In this document: positions 7,574 through 16,631 of the stretch, piece after piece | Position numbering within the stretch: position 1 is the first letter of the stretch | Layout of the letters: each line of letters starts with the position of its first letter | NCBI GenBank assembly: GCA_938040325.1 | Contig: CALHXW010000407.1 | Span: 1 to 32,262 of the forward strand | DNA: 32,262 nt | From: an uncultured bacterium | GTDB taxonomy: Bacteria; Myxococcota_A; UBA9042; PHBI01 | Direction of reading: 5' to 3' | Made by a program: the position numbers and the translations under genes | Notes under the pieces: model-generated | Seen by the model: the letters and a program-made list of their open reading frames with translations, nothing else | Database searches by the model: none | What the model was told of the DNA's origin: nothing

Positions 7574-10387
7574 ATGACGACGCACCTACCCCGAGCGGCC
7601 GTCCTCGCAATCGTCGCGCTGACTCTTGGCGTGACGGCTTGCGGTGATGCCGGTAATTCCATCGCGACCGCCGACACCGACACGGTCGCCCCACCGGATG
7701 ACACCGCCGACGATGCCGACGCGGGCGACGACGACACCACGGCGCCGATGCCGACGGAGTGCACGGCCGACCAGGCGTGCCAGGCAGGCAACACCGCACC
7801 GCCCTGTCAGCAGTTCGCGTGCCTCAATGGCGTCTGTGAGCGTGTTCCTGTCGACGACGGTGCGTCGTGCGCGCCGGTGGACCGGTGCCTGCTACCAGGC
7901 ACCTGCCAAGGCGGCTTTTGCATTGCAGCGGGCCCGCGCACGTGCGGCGACTCCAACCCGTGCACCGACGACAGCTGTGACCCCGCGGTCGGCTGCGTCT
8001 CAGTGCCCAACGACGACGGCAACTGCAGCGACGGTGACGCCTGCACGCTGGGCGATCGCTGCGTCGATGGCGGCTGCGTGGGCGGCGTCGAGATGGCGTG
8101 CGACGATGGCGATCTCTGCACCACCGACGACCGCTGCGTCGACGGCGCGTGCACCGCGACGCCCACAGGCCCATGCGACGACGACGACCCGTGTACGGTC
8201 AACGACGCTTGCGTCAGCGCGACAGGCCTCTGCGCTGGCGAGGTTGTGGGTACCTGCGAGTGCAGCGAGGACACTGATTGCGCGGTGCTGGAAGACGGCG
8301 ACCTCTGCAACGGCACCTTGGTCTGCGGCGCCGACCAGCGCTGCGAAATCGACCCGGAGACAGTCGTGACCTGTCCCGAAGCCACCGCGCTCTGCCAGGC
8401 CATCGCGTGCGAGCCCACAACAGGCATGTGCATGAACGCCTATGAGCCAGCGGGAACGCCTTGCAGCCATGTCGATGACGACTGCTTGCTGCCGTCGGTC
8501 TGTGACGACAGCGGCGGGTGTGGCGTGGAGCCGATGGTCTGCGACGACGATGACCCTTGCACCGCCGACGCCTGCGTGGCCGGCAGCTGCGAGTTCGTCA
8601 ACGACCCCAACTGCTTGTGCCTCAACCCGCCATGCGACAACGAACCGGGCTCGATGGCCGGTGACGCCCTCATCCTCAAGAGCTTTTCGTCCTCGGTCGT
8701 CGAGACCGTTGGGATGGCAACCCTCGGTGACCTGCTCGTGACGTGTGGCGGCTTCGGCATGGACATCTTCAATGCCGGCAACGACACGATGACCCACATC
8801 GGCGGGGTCGCCGGCGTACCGCGCTGCCAGAACGTGGTCCTCGGCCCGATGACCGCCGACGGTGACGTGTTGGCGTTCGTCAACAACCACGGCGACGCCT
8901 ACGTGCCGACGCCTGCTCTCTACGTCGTGCCGATCAACCCAACGACGTTCGCGTTGAAGGCACCGGTCAGCACGCTGGCGCTTGGCGTCAGCGTCGAGGG
9001 CCTCCACTGGGATGACAACACCGGGACGCTGCTCGTGGCCGCACACGGCGACGGGGTCCGGCGCTACGCGCTCGATGACGAGACGCTCAAGCTGACGGTC
9101 ATTGAGACCCACCCTGATGCCGCCGAAAACGCGTGGCGGCTCACGCGCTTTAACGACACGATCGTCATCGCCGACGGCCAGTTCGGCGTGAAGCTCCGAC
9201 ACGCTAGCGACCTGAGCTACCTCGCCGACATCGACACCGCCGGGTTCGCCAAGGACGTGGTGGTCGTCAATGGGTTCGCCTACGTGGTTGTGTCGTCGCT
9301 TGGGCTGGAGGTCTGGGACATCAACGACCCGCTGAACCCAACGCTCGCTCACAGCATCTTCACCCACGGCTCGACGTTGGACGTGACCGCATTCGCCGGC
9401 GGGGACTACATTGCCGTCGCCAACTGGCAGGACGTGACGATCATCGACACGAAGGCCGCACCGCCCGGGACGGTCGCGATCGACCGTGGCGGTGTCACGA
9501 ACGCCGAGCCTCGCGTGCTCGCGGTCACCGGCAGCGGGAGCCGGCTCTTCTACGGCGACTGGCTGGGCTTGGGCGAGTTCACGTTCAATCCGATCTTCAC
9601 GGGACCCGAGTTCACGCTCGATCGGACGGTCGTGCAGGTTCCGAACGTGGCGCCACTCGACACGGTCGTCACCACCCTCGGCGTCACGAACCGCGGTGCC
9701 CTACCGCTCGAGATCACCAACGTTGCCTCAAGCAACGCCACCGTCTGGAGCGTGACACCGACCTCGGCGACGATTCCGCCGGGCATGGCCCAGGCGTTCG
9801 AGCTGACGTTCGCGCCCATCTCGACGTCGGCGACGTTCGACACGTTGAGCTTTGCCACCAACGACCCCGACGAGCCGGTGGTCGCGGCGACGCTGTGGGG
9901 TAACCCGTCGACGACCGGCAAGCTCGGCGTTGGCGACGCGTTGACCGACGCATTCGACTTCCTCGACGTCGACAACCCGCCGGGCATGCAGTCGATCGGC
10001 AACCTCGACGGGCACGTGGTCGTGCTGGCGTACTTCGCCACCTTCTGACCGATCTGCGGTCTGGAGTTGTCAGACCTACAAGACATGCACGATGAGTTTG
10101 CCGCCTACGGAGTCCGCTTTTACGCGATCAACTCCCCTGCCTTCGGAGAGAACGCTACGACGCTGGATGCCTTCAAGATCCAAGCCGGCTTGAGCTACCC
10201 GGTCCTCACCGACCAGAGCACCGAGTTCCTCATCAAGTTCACCGGCAGCAACTCGTTTCCGTACCCGCGCGACGTCGTGGTGGACGCAAACGGCGTGATT
10301 CGCCACGCGGGCACGGACTACAACGGTCAGGCGACGCGCGCGATGGTGATCGAGCTCCTCCAAGAAGCCGGCTTGCCGACGCCCTAG
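7574..10387 (+). CDS. Selenocysteine-containing redoxin lipoprotein (UGA read through)
   Basis: The frame is open from ATG 7574 to TAG 10387 except for one TGA at 10046-10048; reading it as selenocysteine gives about 937 residues. Order of domains: lipoprotein signal with lipobox V-T-A-C (Cys23); Asp/Thr-rich linker (about 28-62); Cys-rich repeats with pattern C-x-D-G-D-x-C-T-x-x-D-x-C (about 63-354); beta-propeller-like region with LVIVD-type repeats such as G-L-E-V-W-D-I-N-D-P (about 360-675); an Ig-like ASH/HYDIN-type domain (about 680-775); and an AhpC/TSA-TlpA thioredoxin fold (about 785-937). The UGA falls in V-L-A-Y-F-A-T-F-U-P-I-C, where relatives have W-C-x-x-C, giving U825 and C828. 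The later F-P-Y-P-R-D-V-V-V-D-A-N-G matches the cis-Pro region of this fold. A SECIS-like hairpin follows. Conventional annotation would split this into an 824-residue protein plus a 106-residue fragment with no ribosome-binding site. The substrate is unknown; thiol/disulfide or peroxide chemistry at the envelope is inferred. Confidence 0.88.
10046..10048 (+). other. In-frame UGA read as selenocysteine (U825)
   Basis: The codon sits exactly at the first catalytic position of the redox motif U-P-I-C. Homology to the thioredoxin fold continues without a frame change on both sides of it, which argues against a true stop or a sequencing indel. Confidence 0.85.
10058..10076 (+). promoter_or_regulatory. 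Bacterial SECIS-like hairpin
   Basis: GGTCTG (10058-10063) pairs perfectly with CAGACC (10071-10076). The loop is GAGTTGT, or AGTTG if the G-U pair closes. The loop begins 16 bases after the last base of the UGA and has G at its first positions. Bacterial SelB-binding SECIS elements are short stem-loops just downstream of UGA with a G in the first two loop bases, so position and shape fit. The pairing bases also encode protein, as usual for bacterial SECIS. Confidence 0.72.
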
Positions 10388-10410
10388 AGCGAACGTGGTA
10401 GAAGCCGACC

Positions 10411-11091
10411 ATGGTTATGCCCACTCATCGTCGTCCAAACGTCCCTGCGATGCCGGTCATCGGCCTGACGGGCGGGATCGCTAGCGGGAAGTCGACGGTC
10501 GCCGCGCGCTGGCGAGAGCGTGGCGCACGCGTCATCGATGCCGATGCCGTGGCGCGCGAGATCGTCGAGCCGGGCGAGCCAGCGCTCGCCGCCATCGCCG
10601 AGCGCTTCGGCACCGAGATGATTCGCGACGACGGCACCCTCGATCGAAGCAAGCTCGGGGCGCTCGTCTTCAGCGACCGCGAGGCCCTGGGGCGTCTCAA
10701 CGCCATCACCCACCCGGCGATCATGGCCCGCGTCGGCCGGCACCTGTTGACTGCGCGCAGCGCTGGCGAGCCGTGGGTCGCCTATGAGGCGGCTCTGATC
10801 ATCGAAAACGGCCTCGCGCCCGGGCTCAGCCGCCTCTTCGTCGTGCTCTGCGACCCAGAGGTACAGGTGACGCGGCTGATGGCGCGCAACGGGCTCGACG
10901 AAGAGGCGGCGCGTGCCCGGCTCGCCGCGCAGACAACGAACGAGCAGCGCATCAACTTTGCCGATGTCCTCATCCAAAACACCGGGACGCTGGCGGAGCT
11001 GCAGGCAGCGGCCGACGCCCACTACGACGCGCTCTGCCAGGAGCATGGCCTGCCAACCGGCGATCCAGCATTCGAGCCCGCCGACGCCTGA
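10411..11091 (+). CDS. coaE: Dephospho-CoA kinase
   Basis: CoaE phosphorylates dephospho-CoA with ATP in the last step of coenzyme A synthesis, in the cytoplasm. The P-loop G-G-I-A-S-G-K-S-T comes right after the first strand (V-I-G-L-T), followed by V-I-D-A-D, T-H-P-A-I and a Q-x-x-N-E-Q-R lid-like segment, all typical of the family. The length of 226 residues is slightly above the usual ~200. There are in-frame ATGs at 10411, 10417 and 10450; the last would begin M-P-V-I-G-L-T-G-G, which is where most family members start, but only the first has a weak purine-rich site upstream (AGAAG). It lies 23 bases after the selenoprotein stop and may share its transcript. Confidence 0.95.
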   Translation: MVMPTHRRPNVPAMPVIGLTGGIASGKSTVAARWRERGARVIDADAVAREIVEPGEPALAAIAERFGTEMIRDDGTLDRSKLGALVFSDREALGRLNAITHPAIMARVGRHLLTARSAGEPWVAYEAALIIENGLAPGLSRLFVVLCDPEVQVTRLMARNGLDEEAARARLAAQTTNEQRINFADVLIQNTGTLAELQAAADAHYDALCQEHGLPTGDPAFEPADA

Positions 11092-11297
11092 CGTTCGGGC
11101 GTTCGGCGCCAACGCAGCGCCTGGTTTGCCGCCACGGAAGAAGCCCTCAACAACGATCGGCGTGATCAGATCGTGGTTGCGCGGAGACCAATGACGGCAG
11201 GGTTGCGACCGACGGGTTCCAACCCGCGCGTTCGAGCTTGTGATGCAGAACCCATGGACATAGGGTCTGCCCATGATTGTGGACCACCGGAGGGACC

Positions 11298-12431
11298 ATG
11301 ACGAAGCCGCGGATTCCTATCGCGGTACCTGACCTTACCGACCTTGAGCGCAGCTATGTGACCGCTGCGCTTGAGTCTGGCTGGGTCTCGTCGCTGGGCG
11401 AGTACATCAAGCGCTTTGAGACCGACTTCAGCCGCTTTTGCGAGGTCTCATCGACGGTCGCGGTGTCCAACGGAACCGTCGCCCTGGAAGTGATCATGGC
11501 GGCGCTCGGGATTGGCCCCGGCGATGAAGTGATCGTGCCAGCGCTGACGTTTGCGGCCGTACCGGCCACCGTCACCCACCTCGGTGCCGTGCCTGTGCTG
11601 GTCGACGTCCATCCGGACTACTACAACCTCGATCCCGCTGCGGTCGAAGCGGCCATCACCGACAAGACGCGCGCCATTGTGGCTGTCCACAGCTACGGCC
11701 ACCCCGCAGATATGGACCCGATCCTCGCGCTGGCGAACCCGCGCGGCATTCACGTGCTCGAGGACGCCGCCGAGGCCCACGGCGCACGCTACCGCGGCAA
11801 GGTCGTTGGCGGGATCGGCGTCGCAGCCGGCTTTTCGTTCTACGGCAACAAGATCCTCACCACGGGCGAGGGCGGTGCGGTCACAACCAACGACGATGCA
11901 CTGGCCGCGCGCGTCCGCATGCTCAAAGACCACGCGATGGATCCTGAGCGCCGCTACTACCACCTGGAAGCCGGCTACAACTTCCGCATGACCAACCTCC
12001 AGGCGGCGATGGGTTGTGCTCAGCTTGAGCGCTTTGACGAGATGAGCACCAAGCGCACGGCGATCCTCGAGCGCTACCGCGACGCCCTTGGCGACCTCGC
12101 TGGCCTCAGCCTGAACCCGACGATGCCCTGGGCCGACCCTGTCAACTGGCTGGTGTGCGGCGTCATGGACCCGTCGATTGCGCCACAGCGCGAAGCCTTC
12201 CGGGCGCGCATCAAGGAGCTGGGCGTCGACAGTCGCCCGTTCTTCGCGTCACTGGCGACGATGCCCCCCTACCGTAACCTGCGAACGGTCAACGCCGAGG
12301 GCGGCCCAAGCTTGCCGGTGGCCGACCGCCTGGCAGCCTCAGGCATGAACCTGCCGACCAGCACCACGCTGACCGACGCGGACCTTGACCACGTGATGGA
12401 CGCGATTCGCTCGTCCTGGCCGGCCGCATAG
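11298..12431 (+). CDS. DegT/DnrJ/EryC1/StrS sugar aminotransferase (perosamine-synthase-like)
   Basis: This 377-residue PLP enzyme transfers an amino group to a nucleotide-linked keto sugar for surface polysaccharide. Family signs in order are N-G-T-V-A-L (58-63), P-A-L-T-F-A-A (81-87), H-S-Y-G-H-P-A-D-M (131-139), E-D-A-A-E-A-H-G (155-162) and S-F-Y-G-N-K-I-L-T-T-G-E-G-G with Lys185 as the PLP Schiff-base residue. The sequence around Lys185 is like GDP-perosamine synthases; a mannose-6-phosphate isomerase nearby (14485) fits a GDP-mannose-derived sugar, but the exact product is inferred. The ATG at 11298 has GGAGGG just upstream; a GTG at 11277 is possible but has no such site. It leads a run of four same-strand genes. 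Confidence 0.93.
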   Translation: MTKPRIPIAVPDLTDLERSYVTAALESGWVSSLGEYIKRFETDFSRFCEVSSTVAVSNGTVALEVIMAALGIGPGDEVIVPALTFAAVPATVTHLGAVPVLVDVHPDYYNLDPAAVEAAITDKTRAIVAVHSYGHPADMDPILALANPRGIHVLEDAAEAHGARYRGKVVGGIGVAAGFSFYGNKILTTGEGGAVTTNDDALAARVRMLKDHAMDPERRYYHLEAGYNFRMTNLQAAMGCAQLERFDEMSTKRTAILERYRDALGDLAGLSLNPTMPWADPVNWLVCGVMDPSIAPQREAFRARIKELGVDSRPFFASLATMPPYRNLRTVNAEGGPSLPVADRLAASGMNLPTSTTLTDADLDHVMDAIRSSWPAA

Positions 12432-12475
12432 GTCCTCCCGCGCGCCTGACGTCACCCTGCCCTCCGAGGCTCGCC

Positions 12476-13612
12476 TTGTCCGCAAACGTCCTGATACTCG
12501 CCCCTGGCCTCTTCGACAAAGGCGGCATCGCCCGCTACGGCCGCGCCCAGGTCAGCGCTGTCCGCGATGGTTTTGGGGCCGACAACGTGCGCGTTCTCAG
12601 CGTGCTTGGGCGGATGCACGACGACCTCGAAGAGCCTTTCGAGGTCGACTTTTGCGGCACGATGCCGCCGTCGATCGGTTCGCGCGCCCTCTTTGCAACG
12701 CACGCGGCAAGGCTGGCGCGTGCCTGCCGCCCCTCGTTGATCTTGACCCAGCACCTCAACCTCGGACCGCTAGCGCTGGCGCTCGGAAAGCTCCATCGGG
12801 TGCCTGTGGTGCAGACCGTCTATGGCCGTGAGCTGTGGTCGCCGATCACGCGAGCACGGCGCGAGGCACTCAAGCGAACGCCGCTGATCTCGGACTGCCA
12901 CAACTCGGCCGAGTACTGCGTCAGTGCCGGCTTGACCAAGCAGCTCCCGCACGTGGTGTGGGACTGCGTCGAGCTCGACCGCTACCGACCCGAGGCCGCT
13001 GATCCTGAGGTCTGGGGTCGCTATGGCGTCCCGGACAAGACCGGCTTTCGCGTGCTCTTCCTTGGCCGACTCCACGAACATGCGCGCTACAAGGGCAGCG
13101 CACGCCTCATTCAGCTCGCTGCGAGACTCCCCGACGGCTTCGACGTAGTCCTCGCCGGCAAGGGCGACGACGTCGACAACCTCAAGCGGATGGCGCGAGA
13201 CCACGGGGTCAGCGATCGCGTGTTCTTCACGGGCCCAATCCTCGAAGAAGACATGCCGAAGCTCTACGGAGCCGCCGACGCCTTCTTCCTCGTCAGCGAG
13301 GTCGGCGAGGCCAAGGGCGAAGGCATCCCGCTGACCCCGCTCGAAGCGCTTGCCTGCGGCACGCCTGTGCTGGTTGGCGACCAGGACGGCAGCCGCGAGA
13401 CGCTGACGCCAACAAGCGGCGGTGGCCGGACGCTCAGCCCAAGCGACACCCAAGGACAGCTGGCCTACCTGAGCGAGCTTGCCAGCGACCCGGGGCTCCA
13501 CGCCGAGGAACGTGTCCGTGCACGTGCACGTGCAGAAGCGGCCTTTGGCTACCCAGCGTTTCGTGACAACACGGTCGCGTTCCTCAACTCCCAGCTCCGG
13601 GACACCCCATGA
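12476..13612 (+). CDS. Glycosyltransferase family 4-type (GT-B fold)
   Basis: This 378-residue glycosyltransferase of the GT4/GT-B class has an N-terminal acceptor half beginning with V-L-I-L-A-P-G-L-F-D-K-G-G-I-A-R-Y. The C-terminal donor half has V-L-F-L-G-R-L-H, V-V-L-A-G-K-G-D-D, F-F-T-G-P-I and the E-x7-E-type signature E-G-I-P-L-T-P-L-E-A-L-A-C-G-T-P-V. The donor sugar cannot be read. No membrane segment is seen, so it probably acts on the cytoplasmic face. The start is TTG at 12476 with GAGG six bases upstream. It follows the aminotransferase by 44 bases and overlaps the next gene by four (ATGA), so the genes are very likely co-transcribed and coupled. Confidence 0.92.
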   Translation: MSANVLILAPGLFDKGGIARYGRAQVSAVRDGFGADNVRVLSVLGRMHDDLEEPFEVDFCGTMPPSIGSRALFATHAARLARACRPSLILTQHLNLGPLALALGKLHRVPVVQTVYGRELWSPITRARREALKRTPLISDCHNSAEYCVSAGLTKQLPHVVWDCVELDRYRPEAADPEVWGRYGVPDKTGFRVLFLGRLHEHARYKGSARLIQLAARLPDGFDVVLAGKGDDVDNLKRMARDHGVSDRVFFTGPILEEDMPKLYGAADAFFLVSEVGEAKGEGIPLTPLEALACGTPVLVGDQDGSRETLTPTSGGGRTLSPSDTQGQLAYLSELASDPGLHAEERVRARARAEAAFGYPAFRDNTVAFLNSQLRDTP

Positions 13613-14418
13613 CGACAGCAGACGCGCCAGACCTCAGAGACGTGCTCGAGCGCATTCGGGCGGGCCTAGAAGCTGCGCGTGAAGTGCTCACCGGCTTCAC
13701 GCCCGGCGCGATCGCCTCCGCCATCAAGAGCGGGACGGGAGATCCCGTCACGGCGGCGGACTTGGCGGTGGATGCTGCGCTCAAGACGCATCTCTTACGG
13801 GATGGCGAGGGCTGGCTCTCCGAAGAGACGGCCGACGACCTCATCCGGCTCGAGTTCGACAAAGTCTGGATCGTTGACCCGATCGACGGCACGAAAGAGT
13901 TCGTGAAGGGGATCCCGGAGTGGTGTGTGTCGATCGGCTACTGCGTCGGCGGACGCGCAGTTGCCGGTGGCATCCTCAACCCAGAGACCGACGAGCTCAT
14001 CTTGGGTGCCGTCGGCCACGGCGTGACGCTCAACGGCAAGCCGGTGACCGCGTCGACGCGCACGGACGTCGCCGGCGCCTCGGTCCTCGCGAGCCGCAGC
14101 GAGATTCGACGCGGCGAGTGGGCTCCCTTTGAGGCGCTTGTCGACGTTGTCGCGTGCGGCTCGGTCGCCTACAAGCTGGGCCTTGTCGCCGCAGGAAAGG
14201 CCGACGCCACGTGGACGCTGGTTCCAAAGAGCGAGTGGGACGTCGCGGCCGGCCTGGCGCTGCTCGACGCCGCAGGCGCTGTGGCTTGGATCCCGAGCCC
14301 GACCGGCGGTCGAACGACGGCGATGAACCAGAGGAACTCGTTGATCCCTGGCTTGGTGGTCTGCGCTGGTTCGCTCGAGGGGCCCGTGCGCGAGCTGATC
14401 GCTGCACAAGGTCGCTGA
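13609..14418 (+). CDS. Inositol-monophosphatase-family phosphatase (CysQ-like)
   Basis: This 269-residue Mg-dependent phosphatase has G-D-P-V-T-A-A-D (44-51), L-S-E-E-T (70-74), W-I-V-D-P-I-D-G-T-K-E-F (88-98) and W-D-V-A-A-G (210-215), which supply the metal ligands Glu72, Asp90, Asp93 and Asp211. The K-E-F after the D-G-T is typical of CysQ, which removes the 3' phosphate of PAP/PAPS, but inositol or histidinol phosphate phosphatases share the fold. Its place between a glycosyltransferase and a phosphomannose isomerase leaves a sugar phosphate or sulfation-related substrate possible. The start overlaps the preceding stop in an ATGA. Confidence 0.9.
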   Translation: MTTADAPDLRDVLERIRAGLEAAREVLTGFTPGAIASAIKSGTGDPVTAADLAVDAALKTHLLRDGEGWLSEETADDLIRLEFDKVWIVDPIDGTKEFVKGIPEWCVSIGYCVGGRAVAGGILNPETDELILGAVGHGVTLNGKPVTASTRTDVAGASVLASRSEIRRGEWAPFEALVDVVACGSVAYKLGLVAAGKADATWTLVPKSEWDVAAGLALLDAAGAVAWIPSPTGGRTTAMNQRNSLIPGLVVCAGSLEGPVRELIAAQGR

Positions 14419-14484
14419 ACGTCGTGACTCGCAGCGTCGTGCTCCCTGTGCGGACGCTGATCCCAACTCGCTGGAGGCCCACCG

Positions 14485-15501
14485 ATGAGCGCGCCCCTGG
14501 AACTCGCCCCGGACAACTTCACGCCGGCGACCCGCACCCCTTGGGGAGGCCGCCGAATCATCACGACGCTCAAGCGGGACCTCGTCTCGGTCAGCGACGA
14601 CACGATCGTCGGCGAGTCTTGGGAGTTCTCGCTCGACCCCGCCTTTCCGAGTCGCGCGCGCGTCCCGGGTGGCGAGTGGCAGCCGCTGGGCGAGCTGGTC
14701 GGCGACACGTCGCTGCTGGTGAAGCTTCTCGACGCTGACGACAACCTCAGCGTTCAGGTTCATCCGCGCGACGACTACGACGGTCTGAGCGAAGGCGAGT
14801 GCGGCAAGCCCGAGATCTGGTACGTCGTTGCGGCGGAGCCCGGCGCCGGCATCTACCTAGGCCTCAACGATGACGTGACCAGAGCTGATCTTGAGGCAGC
14901 GCTCGCGAAGGGCGACGATCTCACGCCGATGCTCTATTTTCGCGAGGTCTCTCCCGGCGATTGCTACGTCATCGGACCTGGCACCGTGCACGCGGTTGGA
15001 GCGGGCTTAACCCTCGCCGAGCCGCAGGTGGTGCACCCCGGCATGAGCGGCAAGACCTACCGCTTCTGGGACTGGAACCGCCGGTACGACAGCACTGGGC
15101 GGCGCACAGACACCGGCAAGCCGCGTGAGCTCCACGTGACGGACTCGCTGGCGGTCACAGACTTTGACGGACTGCGCGGCGCCGCGCTGGCTGACGAGCG
15201 ACGCCAAACGCCTCGGCGGGTCGCATCGAGCCCTGCTGGAGACCTCACGCGGGAACACTTGGCGACCCTCGAGGGGCTGGTCGTCGAGCGCCTCCGCGGC
15301 ACGGGCGACATGCAGGCAGCGTACCCGGACAGCGATGTTGCCCGTTGTGTGACGGTGCTGAGCGGCGAGGTGACGGTCACAACCGCTGGCGGAACGGCGG
15401 TGGCTCGCACCGGGCAGTCGCTGGCGCTGGCACCAGGTTCTGGCGTTGTCGCCGTGACAGGAAAGAGCGTGGAGGCGATGGTGGCATGGGTGCGTCGCTA
15501 G
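14485..15501 (+). CDS. manA: Mannose-6-phosphate isomerase, class I
   Basis: The enzyme interconverts fructose-6-phosphate and mannose-6-phosphate, the entry to GDP-mannose. Zinc ligands of the class I cupin are visible: L-S-V-Q-V-H-P (Gln91, His93), K-P-E-I-W-Y (Glu110) and G-T-V-H-A-V-G (His169). The following R-F-W-D-W-N-R-R-Y-D is also conserved. The length of 338 residues fits the shorter bacterial class I forms. GGAGG lies seven bases before the ATG at 14485. It closes the sugar-gene group and gives the best clue that the glycan made here contains mannose or a GDP-mannose-derived sugar. Confidence 0.94.
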   Translation: MSAPLELAPDNFTPATRTPWGGRRIITTLKRDLVSVSDDTIVGESWEFSLDPAFPSRARVPGGEWQPLGELVGDTSLLVKLLDADDNLSVQVHPRDDYDGLSEGECGKPEIWYVVAAEPGAGIYLGLNDDVTRADLEAALAKGDDLTPMLYFREVSPGDCYVIGPGTVHAVGAGLTLAEPQVVHPGMSGKTYRFWDWNRRYDSTGRRTDTGKPRELHVTDSLAVTDFDGLRGAALADERRQTPRRVASSPAGDLTREHLATLEGLVVERLRGTGDMQAAYPDSDVARCVTVLSGEVTVTTAGGTAVARTGQSLALAPGSGVVAVTGKSVEAMVAWVRR

Positions 15502-15577
15502 CGCGGCGCTTATGTCCACGCACGAGTTTGGGTCCAGATGGAACGCTGTCGGGCTTGCCTAAAACCAGGAGCCTGAG

Positions 15578-16489
15578 TTGGGACCGGTCGTAAGTTCTCC
15601 CAGGGTGCGCTACCGTCGCGGTGTGGCACGACGGGAACTCGCCCTCGACCTGTTGGCTCTCGCCCTTTCTGAGCGAGAACGTCCACTTGCGCTTACTTCC
15701 ATCCTGCAGGCGCTGGACCGGCTCACCACGAGGCGCCCCGAGGACGCCGATGCGCACTACGCGGCTGGACGCGTGCTCCTCCTCCTGGGTCGGGCCCAGC
15801 TCGCGATGGGCGCGTTCCGCGTGGTGACCCGGCTGCGTCCCGACTACGTGGATGCGCACTACTACGAAGCGGTCGCCCACTCGCTCATCGGCTACCCCGA
15901 TGAGGCACTTGAGAAGCTCTACCGCGTGACCGAGCTCGACCCGGCGCATGCCGATGCCACCTTCGACCAAGGACAGCTCTTCTTGGCGCGTGGCGATCTG
16001 GTAGCAGCACTCGAGCGCTTTGACGCGGCGGATGCGCTGACGCCCGGCGACTTCGCCATCGCGCGCAAGCGCCTTCAGTGTCTGCTGGGTCTCGACCGGT
16101 TCGCCGAGGCGGCCACGGCGCGCGAGGCCCTGCGCGCGGCCTGGGAGGCATCGTCGGACCCGCGAGTTCGGGCGACCAAGAGCGTGGTGATCGACCAGTT
16201 TAGGGTGGGCGAACTGAAGGTATCGGCCGTAGAAACGCTTGCGCCTACCGGTGATCCGGCGGTGCTGATGTCCTTTGTTGCCAGCGATCGCGGGCGCGCC
16301 ATCTTCAGCGTCAACCTCGAGACCAGCGAGCTGTTGCGGCGACAGGGAAGGCTCGCGGTTGTTGCAGTGCGTGACCGGGACACCCACTCGACCACCGAGC
16401 ACGCGTACCGCGAGATGCCTGGCTACAACATCCTGCGCGTCGCTGTGCGGTCCGTCGTGCGCCGGTTCAGTGCAGCACGCCGTCGGTAG
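15578..16489 (+). CDS. TPR-repeat protein
   Basis: This protein is about 303 residues and has several tetratricopeptide repeats at about residues 50-190, for example D-A-H-Y-A-A-G-R-V-L-L-L-L-G and D-A-H-Y-Y-E-A-V-A-H-S-L-I-G-Y, which form a helical protein-binding scaffold. The remaining ~110 residues match nothing I recognise and end in a basic tail (R-R-F-S-A-A-R-R-R). There is no signal peptide or membrane segment. The start is uncertain: TTG at 15578 and GTGs at 15605 and 15623 are in frame, and none has a clear ribosome-binding site. It precedes a membrane Ser/Thr kinase, but nothing in the sequence proves a shared job. Confidence 0.8.
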   Translation: MGPVVSSPRVRYRRGVARRELALDLLALALSERERPLALTSILQALDRLTTRRPEDADAHYAAGRVLLLLGRAQLAMGAFRVVTRLRPDYVDAHYYEAVAHSLIGYPDEALEKLYRVTELDPAHADATFDQGQLFLARGDLVAALERFDAADALTPGDFAIARKRLQCLLGLDRFAEAATAREALRAAWEASSDPRVRATKSVVIDQFRVGELKVSAVETLAPTGDPAVLMSFVASDRGRAIFSVNLETSELLRRQGRLAVVAVRDRDTHSTTEHAYREMPGYNILRVAVRSVVRRFSAARRR

Positions 16490-16631
16490 CGATTCAAGTG
16501 AGCGTGGCGAACGCACAGCCTGCCTGACGGTGCGACAAATACCAGGCCCAGCCGGGAGCAGCAGGTGTAGCTTGTGGCAGGATCCGCGGCACGGTGGTAG
16601 CGTGCCAGCCGCTTGCTAGCCCGGTGTGTAG

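Noticed and set aside
7320-7577. 85-residue + strand open frame across the orphan terminator
   Set aside because: It reads straight through the strong terminator hairpin and T-tract, is Arg-rich and has no ribosome-binding site.
7574-10048. Separate 824-residue lipoprotein ending at the TGA, followed by an independent 106-residue gene at 10067
   Set aside because: The thioredoxin fold would be cut exactly at its active site, both parts are in the same frame, the TTG at 10067 has no ribosome-binding site, and a SECIS-like hairpin lies across the supposed start.
11213-11250. tRNA-like GGGTTC...GTTCGA sequence between coaE and the aminotransferase
   Set aside because: No cloverleaf can be formed; the sequence is a short CGGGTT/AACCCG inverted repeat with a two-base gap.
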